In this document: one piece after another, positions 31,180 to 45,389 of the stretch | How the letters are laid out: each line of letters starts with the position of its first letter | Numbering within the stretch: position 1 is the first letter of the stretch | Assembly (NCBI RefSeq): GCF_000754815.1 | Contig: NZ_KN150747.1 | Span: 2,263,908-2,327,907, forward strand | Source of the DNA: Yersinia ruckeri ATCC 29473 | GTDB taxonomy: Bacteria; Pseudomonadota; Gammaproteobacteria; Enterobacterales; Enterobacteriaceae | Length of the DNA: 64,000 bases | Direction: 5' to 3' | The notes under the pieces: generated by a model | Told to the model about the DNA's origin: nothing | The model's database searches: none | Seen by the model: only the letters and a program-made list of their open reading frames with translations | Position numbers and translations under genes: made by a program

Positions 31180-32613
31180 TCAGCTCCTACGGCTCTGAGT
31201 GTTGTTGTCGTCGAGGCTATCACTGACTGCGGACAATGGCCGCGATGGTGTCCGCGTTTGGCCAGGGCCACCTTGCTCTGGATAATCTCCTTCATGTTTT
31301 ACTGGCCCTTTACGAATCAGGCGCATCATATAGGCGTAACCCACGCCGAATACCGAACAGTAAACCAGTAAAAAGGCCAGCAAGGTGATGCTCATATGGA
31401 TTTCACCGTGACCGGAAACCGCATCCTTGGTGCGCATCAAACCATAAACCACCCAAGGTTGGCGGCCCATTTCAGTGGTAAACCAACCCGCCAGCAGGGC
31501 GATCAATCCAGACGGACCCATCCATAGGATGAAATGCAGGAATGGGCGACTGTGGTACAAATTGCCGCGCCAGCGCAGCCATAAACTCCAGACACCCGCC
31601 AGAATCATCAACATCCCCAAACCCACCATAATGCGGAATGCCCAGAATACGGCTGGCACATTAGGGCGATCTTCTGGCGGGAAGGATTTGAGCGCCGGAA
31701 CCTGTTTATCCAGACTGTGAGTCAGAATCAGACTACCCAGATAGGGAATTTCCAGCGCATAGTGATTTTTTTCCTGTTCCATATCCGGCCAGCCGAATAG
31801 CACCAGCGGTGTCGCTTCACCCGGATGATTTTCCCAGTGTCCTTCAATGGCGGCGATTTTTGCCGGTTGATATTCCAGGGTGTTTAAGCCGTGGGCATCG
31901 CCAATCATCGCCTGAAGCGGCGACACAATCAGTGCCATCCACATCGCCATTGACAGCATTTTTCGCATAGCGGAAGTATCGCGCCCGCGTAACAAATGCC
32001 AAGCCGCCGACGCGCCGATGAAGAAGGCTGAGGAGAGGAATGCGGCGGTGGTCATATGGAGCAATCGGTATGGAAAGGACGGGTTAAAAATCACTTTTAT
32101 CCAGTCCAATGGCACCACTTGCCCATTCACCACTTCAAAGCCTTGCGGCGTTTGCATCCAGCTATTGGATGCCAGAATCCAGAAGGTCGACATCAGAGTG
32201 CCGAGCGCCACCATACAGGTAGCAAAAAAATGCAGGCCGGGGCCGACACGATTCCAACCAAATAGCATAACGCCGAGGAAACCCGCCTCAAGGAAAAATG
32301 CAGTCAAAACCTCATAGGTCAGCAGTGGGCCGGTGATGCTGCCAGCAAATTCGGAGAAAAAGCTCCAGTTGGTACCGAACTGATAGGCCATCACCAGGCC
32401 GGATACCACGCCCATACCAAAGTTAACGGCAAATATTTTCGACCAAAAATGGTACAGATCGCGATAATCCTGATTTTTGGTTTTCAGCCACAAACCTTCC
32501 AGTACCGCCAAAAAGCTGGCTAATCCAATAGTGATCGCCGGAAAAATAATGTGAAATGAAACGGTGAAAGCGAACTGGATTCTGGCCAGTTCAAGCGCAG
32601 TTAACCCAAACAT
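31180..32613 (-). CDS. cioA: Cyanide-insensitive bd-type oxidase subunit I
   Basis: Subunit I of a terminal quinol oxidase of the cytochrome bd family, 477 residues, closely matching CioA of Pseudomonas. It carries the haem ligands in the first helix (FHIIFPA, His at about 21) and later GFWM-like and GWFTTEMGRQPW motifs, and the quinol-binding Q-loop is short, as in the CIO branch. Such oxidases reduce O2 in the presence of cyanide, nitric oxide or sulphide. AAGGGG precedes the ATG. The divergent regulator ydcR begins 292 bases away. Confidence 0.94.
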   Translation of the reverse strand: MFGLTALELARIQFAFTVSFHIIFPAITIGLASFLAVLEGLWLKTKNQDYRDLYHFWSKIFAVNFGMGVVSGLVMAYQFGTNWSFFSEFAGSITGPLLTYEVLTAFFLEAGFLGVMLFGWNRVGPGLHFFATCMVALGTLMSTFWILASNSWMQTPQGFEVVNGQVVPLDWIKVIFNPSFPYRLLHMTTAAFLSSAFFIGASAAWHLLRGRDTSAMRKMLSMAMWMALIVSPLQAMIGDAHGLNTLEYQPAKIAAIEGHWENHPGEATPLVLFGWPDMEQEKNHYALEIPYLGSLILTHSLDKQVPALKSFPPEDRPNVPAVFWAFRIMVGLGMLMILAGVWSLWLRWRGNLYHSRPFLHFILWMGPSGLIALLAGWFTTEMGRQPWVVYGLMRTKDAVSGHGEIHMSITLLAFLLVYCSVFGVGYAYMMRLIRKGPVKHEGDYPEQGGPGQTRTPSRPLSAVSDSLDDNNTQSRRS

Positions 32614-32783
32614 GCGAACCCCTTATCAAACATGGTGCTTCCTTATAATCTTCATAGCGGTGTAACGCGATAACGTTGCAGGTGATAGGTATCACGGTAA
32701 AATAAACAGCGCCGGGCTGGCACAATCGCATCCTTCAGATAGGTATTCCTGTGGGTAGTAACTGAGATCCCTATGCGGCAGTA

Positions 32784-32800
32784 CATTGATTTTATCAATG
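32784..32800. promoter_or_regulatory. Palindrome between cioA and ydcR
   Basis: CATTGAT-TTT-ATCAATG is a perfect 7-3-7 dyad. It resembles an FNR/Anr half-site pair (TTGAT...ATCAA), but the spacer is three bases rather than four, so FNR binding is doubtful. It could be an operator for the divergent MocR regulator. Confidence 0.4.
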
Positions 32801-32905
32801 CCGATACGGTTATTTCTGGCTAGCAGGCTTGGCAGTAAGTTAACCACAGGTTAAAGTAGGTATAATAGTGACAGTTAATGCAATATTACCTATAACAGAT
32901 AAGCT

Positions 32906-34345
32906 ATGACTCGATATGAACAGTTAGCTAGCCAGATACGATCCCAAATCCAGTCAAAAGTATGGCAGGCGGGAGACAAATTGCCCTCGCTGCGGGAAAG
33001 CTGTAAACAATCCGGCTTGAGTCTGATGACCGTAGTTCAGTCCTACCAATTGTTGGAGAGTCAGGGTTGGATCGTCGCGCGGCCACAATCGGGTTACTAC
33101 GTGGCCTCACGTCCAACGCAATTACCGCAGCCGCAACGTGGAACCCAACTTCATCTTTCGGAACAAGTGGATATTAATGCCTTTATCTTCGAGGTATTAC
33201 AGGCGGGAAAAGATCCGTCGATTGTGCCTTTCGGTTCGGCATTTCCCGATCCCAGTCTATTATTGCAACCCCGTTTATCGAAAGCGTTAGCCAGCGTGGC
33301 CCGTAAAATATCGCCGCAAAGTTCGGTCACCAATCTACCACCGGGTAACGAGAGCCTGCGACGGAATATTGCCCAGCGTTACGCTGCCAGCGGCATGAAT
33401 GTTTCGCCAGAGGAAATTGTGATCACCGCCGGGGCGATGGAATCGTTAAGCCTGAGTCTGCAAGCGGTTACCGATCCGGGAGACTGGGTCGTGATTGAAT
33501 CACCGGCATTTTATGGCGCATTGCAGGCCATCGAACGCCTACGGCTAAAAGCTATCGCGATTACCACTCATCCACAGTTGGGCATCGATTTGGATGCGCT
33601 GGAGCAGGTGATTGGACAATATCCGATTAAAGCCTGTTGGCTGATGACCCATTTCCAAAACCCGTTGGGATCGACGATGCCGTGGAGCCACAAGCAACGG
33701 TTGGTTAATTTGTTGCAGCAAAACAATATCTCACTGATAGAAGATGATGTTTACGGCGAGCTGTATTTTGGCGCGCAGCGCCCTTTACCGGCCAAGGCGC
33801 TGGATCAGCACCGTCAGATTCTACACTGCTCTTCATTTTCTAAATGTCTGGCTCCGGGTTTTCGCGTGGGCTGGGTGGCGGCAGGGATTCATGCTCAGCG
33901 TATTCAGCATCTGCAATTGATGAGCACGGTTTCAGCCAGTGTACCGACGCAGCTGGCTCTGGCGGATTACCTGACGCAGGGGGGTTACGATACCCATTTA
34001 CGCCGCTTACGCCGGGTGATGGAACAGCGCCTTAATAGCATGCATCAGGCGGTGGTCGACGCTTTCCCGAGAAACGTTAAGATCAGTCACCCTGGCGGCG
34101 GCTATTTCCTATGGCTGGAAATGGAACCGCCATTCAATACCAATGAACTGTATTTACGTGCGTTGGAACAAGGAATTAGCATTGCACCGGGACGGATGTT
34201 TACCACCGGTAATAAGTTTGATCATTGTTTCCGCCTCAATGCTTCTTTTCCCTGGAGCGGTCACAGCGAGCAGGCAATTAAAACGCTGGGGCAGTTGGTC
34301 TATCAGCTCAGTGGGCAGTCCAGCGCTGGAAAACCCGTGCGTTAG
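32906..34345 (+). CDS. ydcR: MocR/GntR-type regulator with aminotransferase domain, YdcR
   Basis: A 479-residue fusion of a GntR winged helix (1-70; PSLRESCKQSGLSLMTVVQSY is the recognition part) and a fold-type I aminotransferase-like domain with the PLP-binding lysine K313 in SSFSKCLAPGFRVGW. It follows E. coli YdcR through its whole length. MocR proteins sense PLP or amino acids and usually control a divergent gene; here that neighbour is cioA, not the ydcSTUV transporter seen in E. coli. It ends at a strong terminator. Confidence 0.9.
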   Translation: MTRYEQLASQIRSQIQSKVWQAGDKLPSLRESCKQSGLSLMTVVQSYQLLESQGWIVARPQSGYYVASRPTQLPQPQRGTQLHLSEQVDINAFIFEVLQAGKDPSIVPFGSAFPDPSLLLQPRLSKALASVARKISPQSSVTNLPPGNESLRRNIAQRYAASGMNVSPEEIVITAGAMESLSLSLQAVTDPGDWVVIESPAFYGALQAIERLRLKAIAITTHPQLGIDLDALEQVIGQYPIKACWLMTHFQNPLGSTMPWSHKQRLVNLLQQNNISLIEDDVYGELYFGAQRPLPAKALDQHRQILHCSSFSKCLAPGFRVGWVAAGIHAQRIQHLQLMSTVSASVPTQLALADYLTQGGYDTHLRRLRRVMEQRLNSMHQAVVDAFPRNVKISHPGGGYFLWLEMEPPFNTNELYLRALEQGISIAPGRMFTTGNKFDHCFRLNASFPWSGHSEQAIKTLGQLVYQLSGQSSAGKPVR

Positions 34346-34369
34346 ACCGGCCACTATTCAGTAGCAAAG

Positions 34370-34401
34370 AACCGGGTGCCAAAAGTGACCCGGTTTTTTT
34401 T
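34370..34401 (+). terminator. Terminator of ydcR
   Basis: AACCGGGT (34370-34377) pairs with ACCCGGTT (34388-34395), followed by a run of T. A strong intrinsic terminator. Confidence 0.9.
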
Positions 34402-34718
34402 GGCGATATCAGCTTGTTTCGTCGCTTAACTCTGTGACTCATTCAAACGTTTTTAGCCCGTGTAACGTCACTTTCTCTCCGAATGCTTGCCGGCGTACCT
34501 TTTCCATTAATCTGAAATCCCACCCAATAAGCGCACTAAATTAACGCACTCTCTGCTCAGATATAGGGCAATCACACGCGCAATTGTTTGTTTTGTGTTG
34601 CGCAAGTGTGATCAGGTAGAGCAAAAATAGAACTTTCTTGAGCTTTGAATAGTATTTCATCTTTCATTGCGTAGATTCGCCACTGTTCTAGTTAAAATTC
34701 ATTATGAATGCTTGTATC

Positions 34719-34734
34719 TTGCATAACTATGCAA
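34719..34734. promoter_or_regulatory. Palindrome in the ast control region
   Basis: TTGCATAACTATGCAA is a near-perfect 16-base dyad about 55 bases upstream of the -24 element. It fits the size and AT-rich centre of an ArgR box, but GCA replaces the usual GAA, so ArgR or NtrC cannot be separated by eye. Confidence 0.4.
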
Positions 34735-34787
34735 AATAAAGCCTTGATTTTAAGTAAAAAAACAATTCATTCACATTTTGAGCGGTC

Positions 34788-34803
34788 TGGCACAAAAGCT
34801 GCT
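34788..34803 (+). promoter_or_regulatory. Sigma-54 promoter of astCADBE
   Basis: TGGCAC-AAAAG-CTGCT matches the -24/-12 consensus TGGCAC-N5-TTGCA/T with one mismatch and the correct GG-to-GC distance. Nitrogen-controlled (NtrC, sigma-54) transcription of astC is established in enteric bacteria. Confidence 0.8.
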
Positions 34804-35012
34804 CTACACTTTATATCAAGTGAATTTGTTTCATTATGAATTGTTAATAGGGTAATCGTGCAGGGCCGGTTTGATTTCTCAACCAGCAATATCTGTTCGA
34901 GGAGTCACATTTTTACGCTGGCTATTTTCGCCGCAATCGCTGGTGGGAAAAGCGCCAATAGAGAATGCCCGAATTCAATGATAATGCCGGAAATGACAGA
35001 CCGGTATCGTGA

Positions 35013-36284
<1,272 letters not shown>

Positions 36285-36314
36285 GACTCACGCAGTAAGC
36301 AAAGGACCTTGATT

Positions 36315-38836
<2,522 letters not shown>

Positions 38837-38861
38837 GTAGCAAGTCGTGCTGGAGAGACCG

Positions 38862-40205
38862 ATGGCAGGATATGAATTAAATATGGATGGTTTGGTTGGG
38901 CTGACTCACCATTACGCCGGTTTATCCTTTGGTAATGAGGCGTCAACCACCCACAAAAACAGCTTGTCTAACCCGAAACTGGCGGCTAAACAGGGCCTAT
39001 TAAAAATGAAGGCGTTAGCGGATTTGGGTTATCAGCAAGGCGTATTACCGCCGCAAGAACGACCTTTCCTGCCACCGTTGCGCCAGTTGGGATTTAGCGG
39101 CTCGGATCAGCAGGTGTTAAGTCAGGTTGCACGGGAAGCGCCACGTTTATTGTCGGCTGTCAGTTCGGCCTCGTCGATGTGGACAGCCAATGCCGCCACT
39201 GTGTCGCCTTCAGCCGATAGCGCCGATGCACGGGTGCATTTCACCGTAGCCAATCTGAATAACAAATTTCATCGAGCTATTGAAGCCGATACCACGGCAT
39301 CTATTCTGCAACGAGTATTCCATCACCCGCATCACTTTATGCACCATATGGCACTGCCCGGAGTTGAGCTGTTTGGTGATGAAGGGGCGGCTAACCATAA
39401 CCGTTTGGGCGGCGACTATGCGCAACCCGCCATTCAGGTGTTTGTTTATGGCCGACAGGGAATGGCACAGGGAAACGCGCCTGGCCGCTATCCGGCACGA
39501 CAAACCTATGAAGCCAGTCTGGCGGTGGCACGATTGCACCAGCTTGATAGCAGCCGCACGGTATTTCTCCAGCAAAATCCTGAGGTGATTGATCTGGGCG
39601 TTTTCCATAACGATGTGATCGCAGTGAGTAACCAACAGGTGTTATTCCATCATCAACAGGCCTTTTTGGGCGGCAACAGTGCACTGAGCGAGCTGCGGCA
39701 AAAAATGGCCAATATTGAACAACCATTAGTGGCGATTGAAGTGCCAGCCAATCGAGTATCGGTGAAAGATGCGGTAGCTACCTACCTGTTTAACAGCCAG
39801 TTACTCAGTAAGCCGGGAGGGAAAATGTTGCTGGTGATCCCGCAAGAAGCGCGGGATCACGCCGGCGTGTGGCGTTATTTATCCGAACTGATAGTCAGCG
39901 GTGGGCCCATTGATGAAATCAGCGTATTCGACCTACGAGAAAGTATGCGCAACGGCGGCGGCCCAGCCTGTTTACGGCTGCGGGTGGCGCTGAACACCAC
40001 GGAGCTCAAGGCGGTGAATCCACGGATCATGATGACGTCTGCACTTTTTGTCACTTTGAATGATTGGGTCGATCGCCATTATCGGGACCGATTACAACTG
40101 AACGATTTGGCCGATCCCCAGTTATTGCAAGAAGGACGGCAAGCGTTGGATGAACTGACACAGATTTTGGATCTCGGCTCAGTTTACAGCTTTCAGAAGA
40201 TTTAA
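38862..40205 (+). CDS. astB: Succinylarginine dihydrolase AstB
   Basis: Second enzyme: splits succinylarginine into succinylornithine, CO2 and ammonia. It has 447 residues from the ATG at 38862 (GGAGAG five bases before). It shares the amidinotransferase-fold triad: E174, H249 and C370 correspond to E174, H248 and C365 of the E. coli enzyme. The GTG five codons upstream is not needed. Confidence 0.96.
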   Translation: MAGYELNMDGLVGLTHHYAGLSFGNEASTTHKNSLSNPKLAAKQGLLKMKALADLGYQQGVLPPQERPFLPPLRQLGFSGSDQQVLSQVAREAPRLLSAVSSASSMWTANAATVSPSADSADARVHFTVANLNNKFHRAIEADTTASILQRVFHHPHHFMHHMALPGVELFGDEGAANHNRLGGDYAQPAIQVFVYGRQGMAQGNAPGRYPARQTYEASLAVARLHQLDSSRTVFLQQNPEVIDLGVFHNDVIAVSNQQVLFHHQQAFLGGNSALSELRQKMANIEQPLVAIEVPANRVSVKDAVATYLFNSQLLSKPGGKMLLVIPQEARDHAGVWRYLSELIVSGGPIDEISVFDLRESMRNGGGPACLRLRVALNTTELKAVNPRIMMTSALFVTLNDWVDRHYRDRLQLNDLADPQLLQEGRQALDELTQILDLGSVYSFQKI

Positions 40206-40233
40206 ACGGGTAACTGGATGACAAGGAGCAGCC

Positions 40234-41313
40234 ATGTTGGATCTGTTAACACTGACATTATCTGGCGACCAACTTGCCAACCCTGGCGGAGAAAATGCCA
40301 CTTTACGCTGGCATTGGCTGGGTGAAGGCATACTTGAATTGTGCCCATTGCAAGGCTATCGGCAAGCGGTGGTGTTATCTGCCGGAATTCATGGTAATGA
40401 AACAGCACCGATTGAAATCCTCAATCAACTGGTGAATGAATTGTTGTCTGGTCAGCGTCAGTTGGCGGTAAGGTTATTGATTTTATTCGGGAATCCGGCA
40501 GCCATTCGCGCCGGTAAGCGTTACCTCGAACATGATGTTAACCGCATGTTTGGCGGGCGATATCAACAGTTCCCACCATGTCTTGAACGGGAACGCGCGC
40601 AGCGGCTAGAACAAGCGGTCGCCGATTTTTTCTGCACGGAAGGAGCGCAGCAGCGTTTACATTACGATTTGCACACGGCAATTCGCGGCTCCTATCATAG
40701 CCGTTTTGGTTTATTGCCTTATCAGATGCGACCTTATTCAACGGAATTATATCGCTGGTGTCAGGATATCGAACTGGATGCCTTGGTGATGCATACCACC
40801 GCTGGTGGAACCTTTGCCCATTACAGCAGCGAACACTGGAGCGCTGATAGTTGTACTCTGGAACTGGGAAAGGCGCTACCTTTTGGTACGAATGATTTGG
40901 CGCAGTTTACCCCCATCATCAGTGGGTTACAGGCATTGGTCAGCGGTGAGTCACTTCCCACTCGAACGCTGACAACACCGATGGTTTTGTATCGGGTGGT
41001 GACGTCGATCATTAAAAAAGATGCGAATTTTCGCCTGCACGTCGCTGATGAAACCCTCAATTTCACGCGCTTTGTTCACGGACGTTTACTGGCCGAACAG
41101 TCCGGCGAAGAATATCGAGTGGCACATCCTTATGAATGGATACTGTTTCCCAACCCCCACGTGGCCCAAGGGCTGAGGGCGGGTATGATGCTGGTAAAAA
41201 TGGAAGAGCAGACGTTGCTGCGACAAACCTGCGATGGAGTGGCAATGAGGCGGGAGACTGAATCGTCCGACGCCAATAAAGTGGCACGCCCAACCAGTCT
41301 TGGAATGGGATAA
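40234..41313 (+). CDS. astE: Succinylglutamate desuccinylase AstE
   Basis: Last enzyme: zinc hydrolase releasing glutamate and succinate. Zinc ligands H53 and E56 (GIHGNETAP) and H147 (YDLHTAIRG) are present, with the catalytic Glu in CTLELGKALPFG. It has 359 residues, roughly 30 more than in E. coli, because of a polar C-terminal tail after the conserved GLRAGMMLVKM. AGGAG lies before the ATG. The tail is rich in Arg, Ser and Thr and unlikely to be catalytic. Confidence 0.94.
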   Translation: MLDLLTLTLSGDQLANPGGENATLRWHWLGEGILELCPLQGYRQAVVLSAGIHGNETAPIEILNQLVNELLSGQRQLAVRLLILFGNPAAIRAGKRYLEHDVNRMFGGRYQQFPPCLERERAQRLEQAVADFFCTEGAQQRLHYDLHTAIRGSYHSRFGLLPYQMRPYSTELYRWCQDIELDALVMHTTAGGTFAHYSSEHWSADSCTLELGKALPFGTNDLAQFTPIISGLQALVSGESLPTRTLTTPMVLYRVVTSIIKKDANFRLHVADETLNFTRFVHGRLLAEQSGEEYRVAHPYEWILFPNPHVAQGLRAGMMLVKMEEQTLLRQTCDGVAMRRETESSDANKVARPTSLGMG

Positions 41314-42031
41314 TGAATAAAGATAACTAATGGATTTAATGATTAAACCTAATCACGTAGTTTAATATAACTGTTGGTAAGACTCTTATATAACCCCTCT
41401 TATGAGTGCATAACATGATTACTCTTGATTAAAGGCAGTGATAAAAACTGGATAAATAAACTTATAGAGCATAATCCTAAAGCACTATTAGATTGATGTG
41501 GTGGGCTAATAATTATTATCTACAATTGTTAATGTTAACCTTGCACTTTATAGAACTATTATTTTTTTGCATGCCAATCTCATTACCTGAGCTGTTAACG
41601 CCAGTCATGGTTAATTATTCAGGTTCCAGCAAGAAGTAGGCTGATTACTCCCTTTAATCCGATGAATAACGATAAGGTTCGTTTATAGCCTTCATTTATT
41701 CACCACCATCAACAATGCGTGCAAAAAGAAACAAAGAGAAACACTAGCGCACTAATTTGGTGCGTGCATAGCATTATGGTTATATGGGAACAATAAAAAA
41801 TGATAATAATCAATGTGTTAAAAAAAGTTCCGAAAATAATATTTTGTTACAATTTGAAAGCTGTTTTTGCCGATGTTTCTATCATTTTTTCGTTTTATCT
41901 TCTTTCGCTTAATGCTAATGTCTCTTGGCTTTACATTTGCCGTGTCTATTAAAAATAAAAAATTAACCAGAATGTGACTCAATTCTATTTTGTCGCTATG
42001 AGTTAACTTTATATAAAATTCAAGGAAAATA
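41314..42031 (+). promoter_or_regulatory. Long AT-rich upstream region of the porin gene
   Basis: About 720 bases with no gene on either strand. The stretch around 41840-41865 (ATTTTGTTACAATTTGAAAG) resembles OmpR-binding sites of enteric porin genes, which carry GTTACA-type motifs with AT-rich flanks. The mRNA leader is AT-rich. I did not find a recognisable MicF sequence. Confidence 0.4.
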
Positions 42032-43129
42032 ATGATGAAACGCAGTGTGCTGGCCTTGGCCGTCTCTTTAAGTTTGATTCCTTCTCTGTCAAATGCAGCT
42101 GAAATCTATAATAAAGATGGCAATAAACTTGACCTGTATGGTCGCGTTGCCGCTAAACATCTTTTCAGCAAAGATAAAGATAACGATGGCGACAAAACTT
42201 ATGTTCGTTTAGGTTTTAAAGGCGAAACTCAAATTAACAGCCAACTGACCGGTTTCGGCCAGTGGGAATACAATATTCAGGCTAACCATGCTGAATCTCA
42301 GGGCGATAAAGGCAATAAAACCCGTCTGGGCTTTGCTGGTCTGAAATTTGCTGAATACGGTTCACTGGATTATGGCCGTAACTACGGCGTTGTGTATGAC
42401 GCGCTGGCGTATACCGATATGTTCCCTGAGTTCGGTGGCGACTCTATGTCCTTCACTGATAACTACATGACAGGGCGCTCTACCGGTCTGCTGACTTACC
42501 GTAACAGCAATTTCTTCGGTTTGGTTGAAGACCTGAACATTGCCTTGCAGTACCAGGGTAACAACGACGAAGGTGCATCGACTGACACCAATATTCGTTC
42601 AATCCAGAAAGCCAACGGCGACGGTTACGGCCTGTCTGTTGACTACCAGAACATCGCGGGTTCAGGTATTGGTGCAGCGGCGTCATTCTCTTCTTCCAAC
42701 CGTACACTGGGTCAAAAAACACTGGCTAACAGCGCCGGTGGTGATAAAGCTCAAGCATGGGTAACCGCGCTGAAATATGATGCTAACCAGGTTTATCTGG
42801 CCGCCATGTACGGCGAAACGTTGAACATGACACCATACAAATCATTGATCGCCAATAAAGCGCAGAACATTGAATTGGTTGCTCAGTATCAGTTCGAAAA
42901 CGGCATTCGTCCTTCCCTGGGCTACGTACAGTCTAAAGGTAAGAATCTGATTGGCGTTGAGGGTGGCGATGCAGACTTGTTGAAATATTTTGATATCGGT
43001 GTGACTTACTACATCAACAAAAATCTGTACACCTATGTTGACTACCAAATCAACCAGTTGAACGATGATAACAAGCTGGGCTTGAGCACTGACGACGTCG
43101 TTGCCGCTGCACTGGTTTACCGTTTCTAA
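42032..43129 (+). CDS. General porin of the OmpC/OmpF/PhoE family
   Basis: An outer-membrane trimeric beta-barrel porin for small hydrophilic solutes, 365 residues. The signal peptide ends [20 protein letters not shown], the mature start typical of enteric porins. The constriction loop 3 has PEFGGDSM near residue 132-139, and the protein ends with the BAM signal LVYRF (terminal Phe). Two adjacent ATG codons follow AAGGA; the second (42035) is equally possible. Which of OmpC or OmpF it represents cannot be told by eye. It has its own terminator. Confidence 0.93.
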   Translation: MMKRSVLALAVSLSLIPSLSNAAEIYNKDGNKLDLYGRVAAKHLFSKDKDNDGDKTYVRLGFKGETQINSQLTGFGQWEYNIQANHAESQGDKGNKTRLGFAGLKFAEYGSLDYGRNYGVVYDALAYTDMFPEFGGDSMSFTDNYMTGRSTGLLTYRNSNFFGLVEDLNIALQYQGNNDEGASTDTNIRSIQKANGDGYGLSVDYQNIAGSGIGAAASFSSSNRTLGQKTLANSAGGDKAQAWVTALKYDANQVYLAAMYGETLNMTPYKSLIANKAQNIELVAQYQFENGIRPSLGYVQSKGKNLIGVEGGDADLLKYFDIGVTYYINKNLYTYVDYQINQLNDDNKLGLSTDDVVAAALVYRF

Positions 43130-43179
43130 GTTGTTAAAATTGTGATTGTTACCCTTTTCTGTGTCGGAAATTGGTGCAT

Positions 43180-43206
43180 AAAAAGCGGGGATATCCCCGC
43201 TTTTTT
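43180..43206 (+). terminator. Terminator of the porin gene
   Basis: AAAAGCGGGGATATCCCCGC followed by TTTTTT: perfect palindromic stem with a T-run; it can also serve hutG on the other strand because of the A-run. Confidence 0.92.
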
Positions 43207-43232
43207 ATCCACTACAATTCGTGAAATACATC

Positions 43233-44048
43233 TTAATCCCGCACTCGCTGTTGTTGTCGCCCCCACAAAATCATGCTACCAATCAGTTGCTTCAGTAAGG
43301 TTTGTAACACTTCGGCTCGAACCGCATTAAAATCGTAAGGTTCAGATTCAGACATGTAGTTTAACTGAGCTAATTCCAGTTGCACTGCGTATTGTTGTAA
43401 CGGGGGCTGACCATAGGCATGAGTGATATAACCGCCTTTAAAACGGCCATTCAGAATATGAGTAAAGGTGGTTTGTTGTTGGCAACAGGCAATCAAACGC
43501 GCGCTTAATTCCTCGGCACAGCTGACGCCACCGTTGGTGCCCCAGTTCAAGTCAGGTAATTTACCGTCAAACAGCCGTGGAATAACCGAGGCGATCGAGT
43601 GGGCATCCAGTAATAGCGCATAACCGTGTTTGGCTTTCAGCCGATCCAGTTCTTGCTGCAATTGCTGGTGATAAGGGTGCCAGATTTCGTCCAAATAGCT
43701 CTGTCGCTCGGTGGCAGACGGCGTTTTTCCTGCAATGAAACACGGCCTGCCGTCAAACAGCGTATCGGGAAACAAGCCGGTAGTGGCGGAGGAATACAAC
43801 GGTTGATCGTCAGGTGGACGATTCAGATCCACCACCAGCCGAGAATAATGACCAATCAGCATACTGGCACCCATTTCTTTAGCAAATGAGTAAAGGCGTG
43901 GAATATGCCAGTCAGTATCAGAGAGTGGTCGGGCGGCATCGCTTAAACCGGCGGCAACTGCCGGTGTTAGACGAGTACCGGCGTGAGGAATGCTGATTAG
44001 CAGCGGTAATTCACCCGCATGAAAACTGATAGGTTCGGTGAGGGTCAT
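43233..44048 (-). CDS. hutG: N-formylglutamate deformylase HutG
   Basis: Hydrolyses N-formyl-L-glutamate to glutamate and formate, the last step of the five-step histidine pathway. It has 272 residues from the ATG at 44048, which overlaps the hutI stop as ATGA and has GGAG nine bases before. It belongs to the FGase family (PF05013 type): [10 protein letters not shown] near the N-terminus and LDAHSIASV in the middle hold the metal-binding residues. Together with HutF it shows the HutF/HutG route rather than the formamide-releasing HutG route. Confidence 0.93.
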   Translation of the reverse strand: MTLTEPISFHAGELPLLISIPHAGTRLTPAVAAGLSDAARPLSDTDWHIPRLYSFAKEMGASMLIGHYSRLVVDLNRPPDDQPLYSSATTGLFPDTLFDGRPCFIAGKTPSATERQSYLDEIWHPYHQQLQQELDRLKAKHGYALLLDAHSIASVIPRLFDGKLPDLNWGTNGGVSCAEELSARLIACCQQQTTFTHILNGRFKGGYITHAYGQPPLQQYAVQLELAQLNYMSESEPYDFNAVRAEVLQTLLKQLIGSMILWGRQQQRVRD

Positions 44049-45265
44049 GGACGTATTTCTCCTTGATAAACCACGGTAGCGGGGAGTTGTCCGCCCAACC
44101 AATAAGATAACTCTGCGGGGCGAGACAGTGGCCAGTGTACCCAGTTAGCCAACTTGTCGACTTCCAATGTACCCTGCGTGGCCTCGATACCTAGCGCCTG
44201 AGCGGCGTGGCAGGTGATACCGGCTAGAGCTTCTTCCGGCGTCATGCAGAATAAGGTACAGGCCATATTCAGCATCAGACGCAAAGACAGAACCGGTGAA
44301 GTGCCAGGATTAGCGTCGCTGGCCAGTGCCATGGGTACGCCGTGCTGGCGGAACCAGGCAATCGGTGGGCATTGGGTTTCCCGCAGTATGTAGTAGGCAC
44401 CCGGCAACAGTACCGCCACGGTACCGGCAGTAGCCATGGCGCGGGCATCGTCTTCGCTGGCGAACTCCAGATGATCGGCTGACAACGCATGGTATTTGGC
44501 CGCCAGGGTGCTACCACCCAGTGCAGATAGTTGTTCGGCGTGGAGTTTCACCGGCAGCCCAGCCAGTCTGGCCGCAGAGAAAACTCGTTCCACCTGCGCT
44601 GGCGAAAAGGCCAGATGCTCACAGAATGCATCCACGGCATCGGCCAGCTTTTCTTTGGCGACCAGCGGGATAATGGTATGACAGACCAGATCAATATAAT
44701 CATCAGCGCGGTGGGTATATTCCGGTGGCAATGCATGGGCAGCCAGACAGGTGGTTTTGATTTCCACCGCCAGCATCTCACCGAGGCGGCGAGCAACCCG
44801 CAGCATTTTCAACTCGCTGGCGACATCCAGACCGTAGCCGGATTTTATTTCTATGCAGGTAACGCCTTCTGCCAGCAACGGTTTGATCCGTTGTAGTGCC
44901 TGCGCGAATAATGTTTCTTCCGAAGCTTGACGGGTAGCCTGAACGGTGGAAATAATCCCACCCCCTTGAGCAGCAATCTCGGCATAGCTGACACCATTAA
45001 GCCGCTGTTCAAATTCGTCGCTGCGATCGCCACCAAAGATCAAATGAGTATGACAATCGATCAATCCTGGAGTGATGATCCCACCGGGAAAGATCACTTC
45101 CTGCTCGGCTTTGATGGCTGGCAGAGCAGCGTATTCGCCAATCCAGATAATCTTGCCATCGGTAACGGCAATTGCTCCGTCGTTGATGATGTTGTAGTGG
45201 CCATCGCGCATGGTGACGATATTGGCTCCAGACCACAAACTGTCACAGTGAATTACAGACGCCAT
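44045..45265 (-). CDS. hutI: Imidazolonepropionase HutI
   Basis: Third step of histidine degradation: 4-imidazolone-5-propionate to N-formimino-L-glutamate. It has 406 residues and belongs to the amidohydrolase superfamily, with the metal site [10 protein letters not shown] near residue 70, a distal His pair (KLHAEQ near 245) and an Asp in SDANPGT near 320. ATG 45265 has GGAGGA five bases before it; an operator-like site lies just upstream. It forms an operon with hutG. Confidence 0.95.
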   Translation of the reverse strand: MASVIHCDSLWSGANIVTMRDGHYNIINDGAIAVTDGKIIWIGEYAALPAIKAEQEVIFPGGIITPGLIDCHTHLIFGGDRSDEFEQRLNGVSYAEIAAQGGGIISTVQATRQASEETLFAQALQRIKPLLAEGVTCIEIKSGYGLDVASELKMLRVARRLGEMLAVEIKTTCLAAHALPPEYTHRADDYIDLVCHTIIPLVAKEKLADAVDAFCEHLAFSPAQVERVFSAARLAGLPVKLHAEQLSALGGSTLAAKYHALSADHLEFASEDDARAMATAGTVAVLLPGAYYILRETQCPPIAWFRQHGVPMALASDANPGTSPVLSLRLMLNMACTLFCMTPEEALAGITCHAAQALGIEATQGTLEVDKLANWVHWPLSRPAELSYWLGGQLPATVVYQGEIRP

Positions 45266-45295
45266 CTTTGTCCTCCGCCGAGTGTGGCGATATGG

Positions 45296-45307
45296 TTGTA
45301 TAGACAA
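45296..45307 (-). promoter_or_regulatory. HutC-type operator before hutIG
   Basis: TTGTATAGACAA resembles the HutC operator core (CTTGTATGTACAAG): both TTGT/ACAA ends are intact with one centre difference. It lies about 30 bases before the hutI start. Confidence 0.6.
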
Positions 45308-45389
45308 TCAAAGACAACCTAGCCTATAAATTCAACCTCGGCAACTGGCAAGACACAGCAATTTGCGCTATCACACCTTTAATCTGTTA

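Noticed and set aside
32784-32800. FNR/Anr site for cioAB
   Set aside because: The half-sites are separated by three bases instead of four; kept only as an unnamed palindrome.
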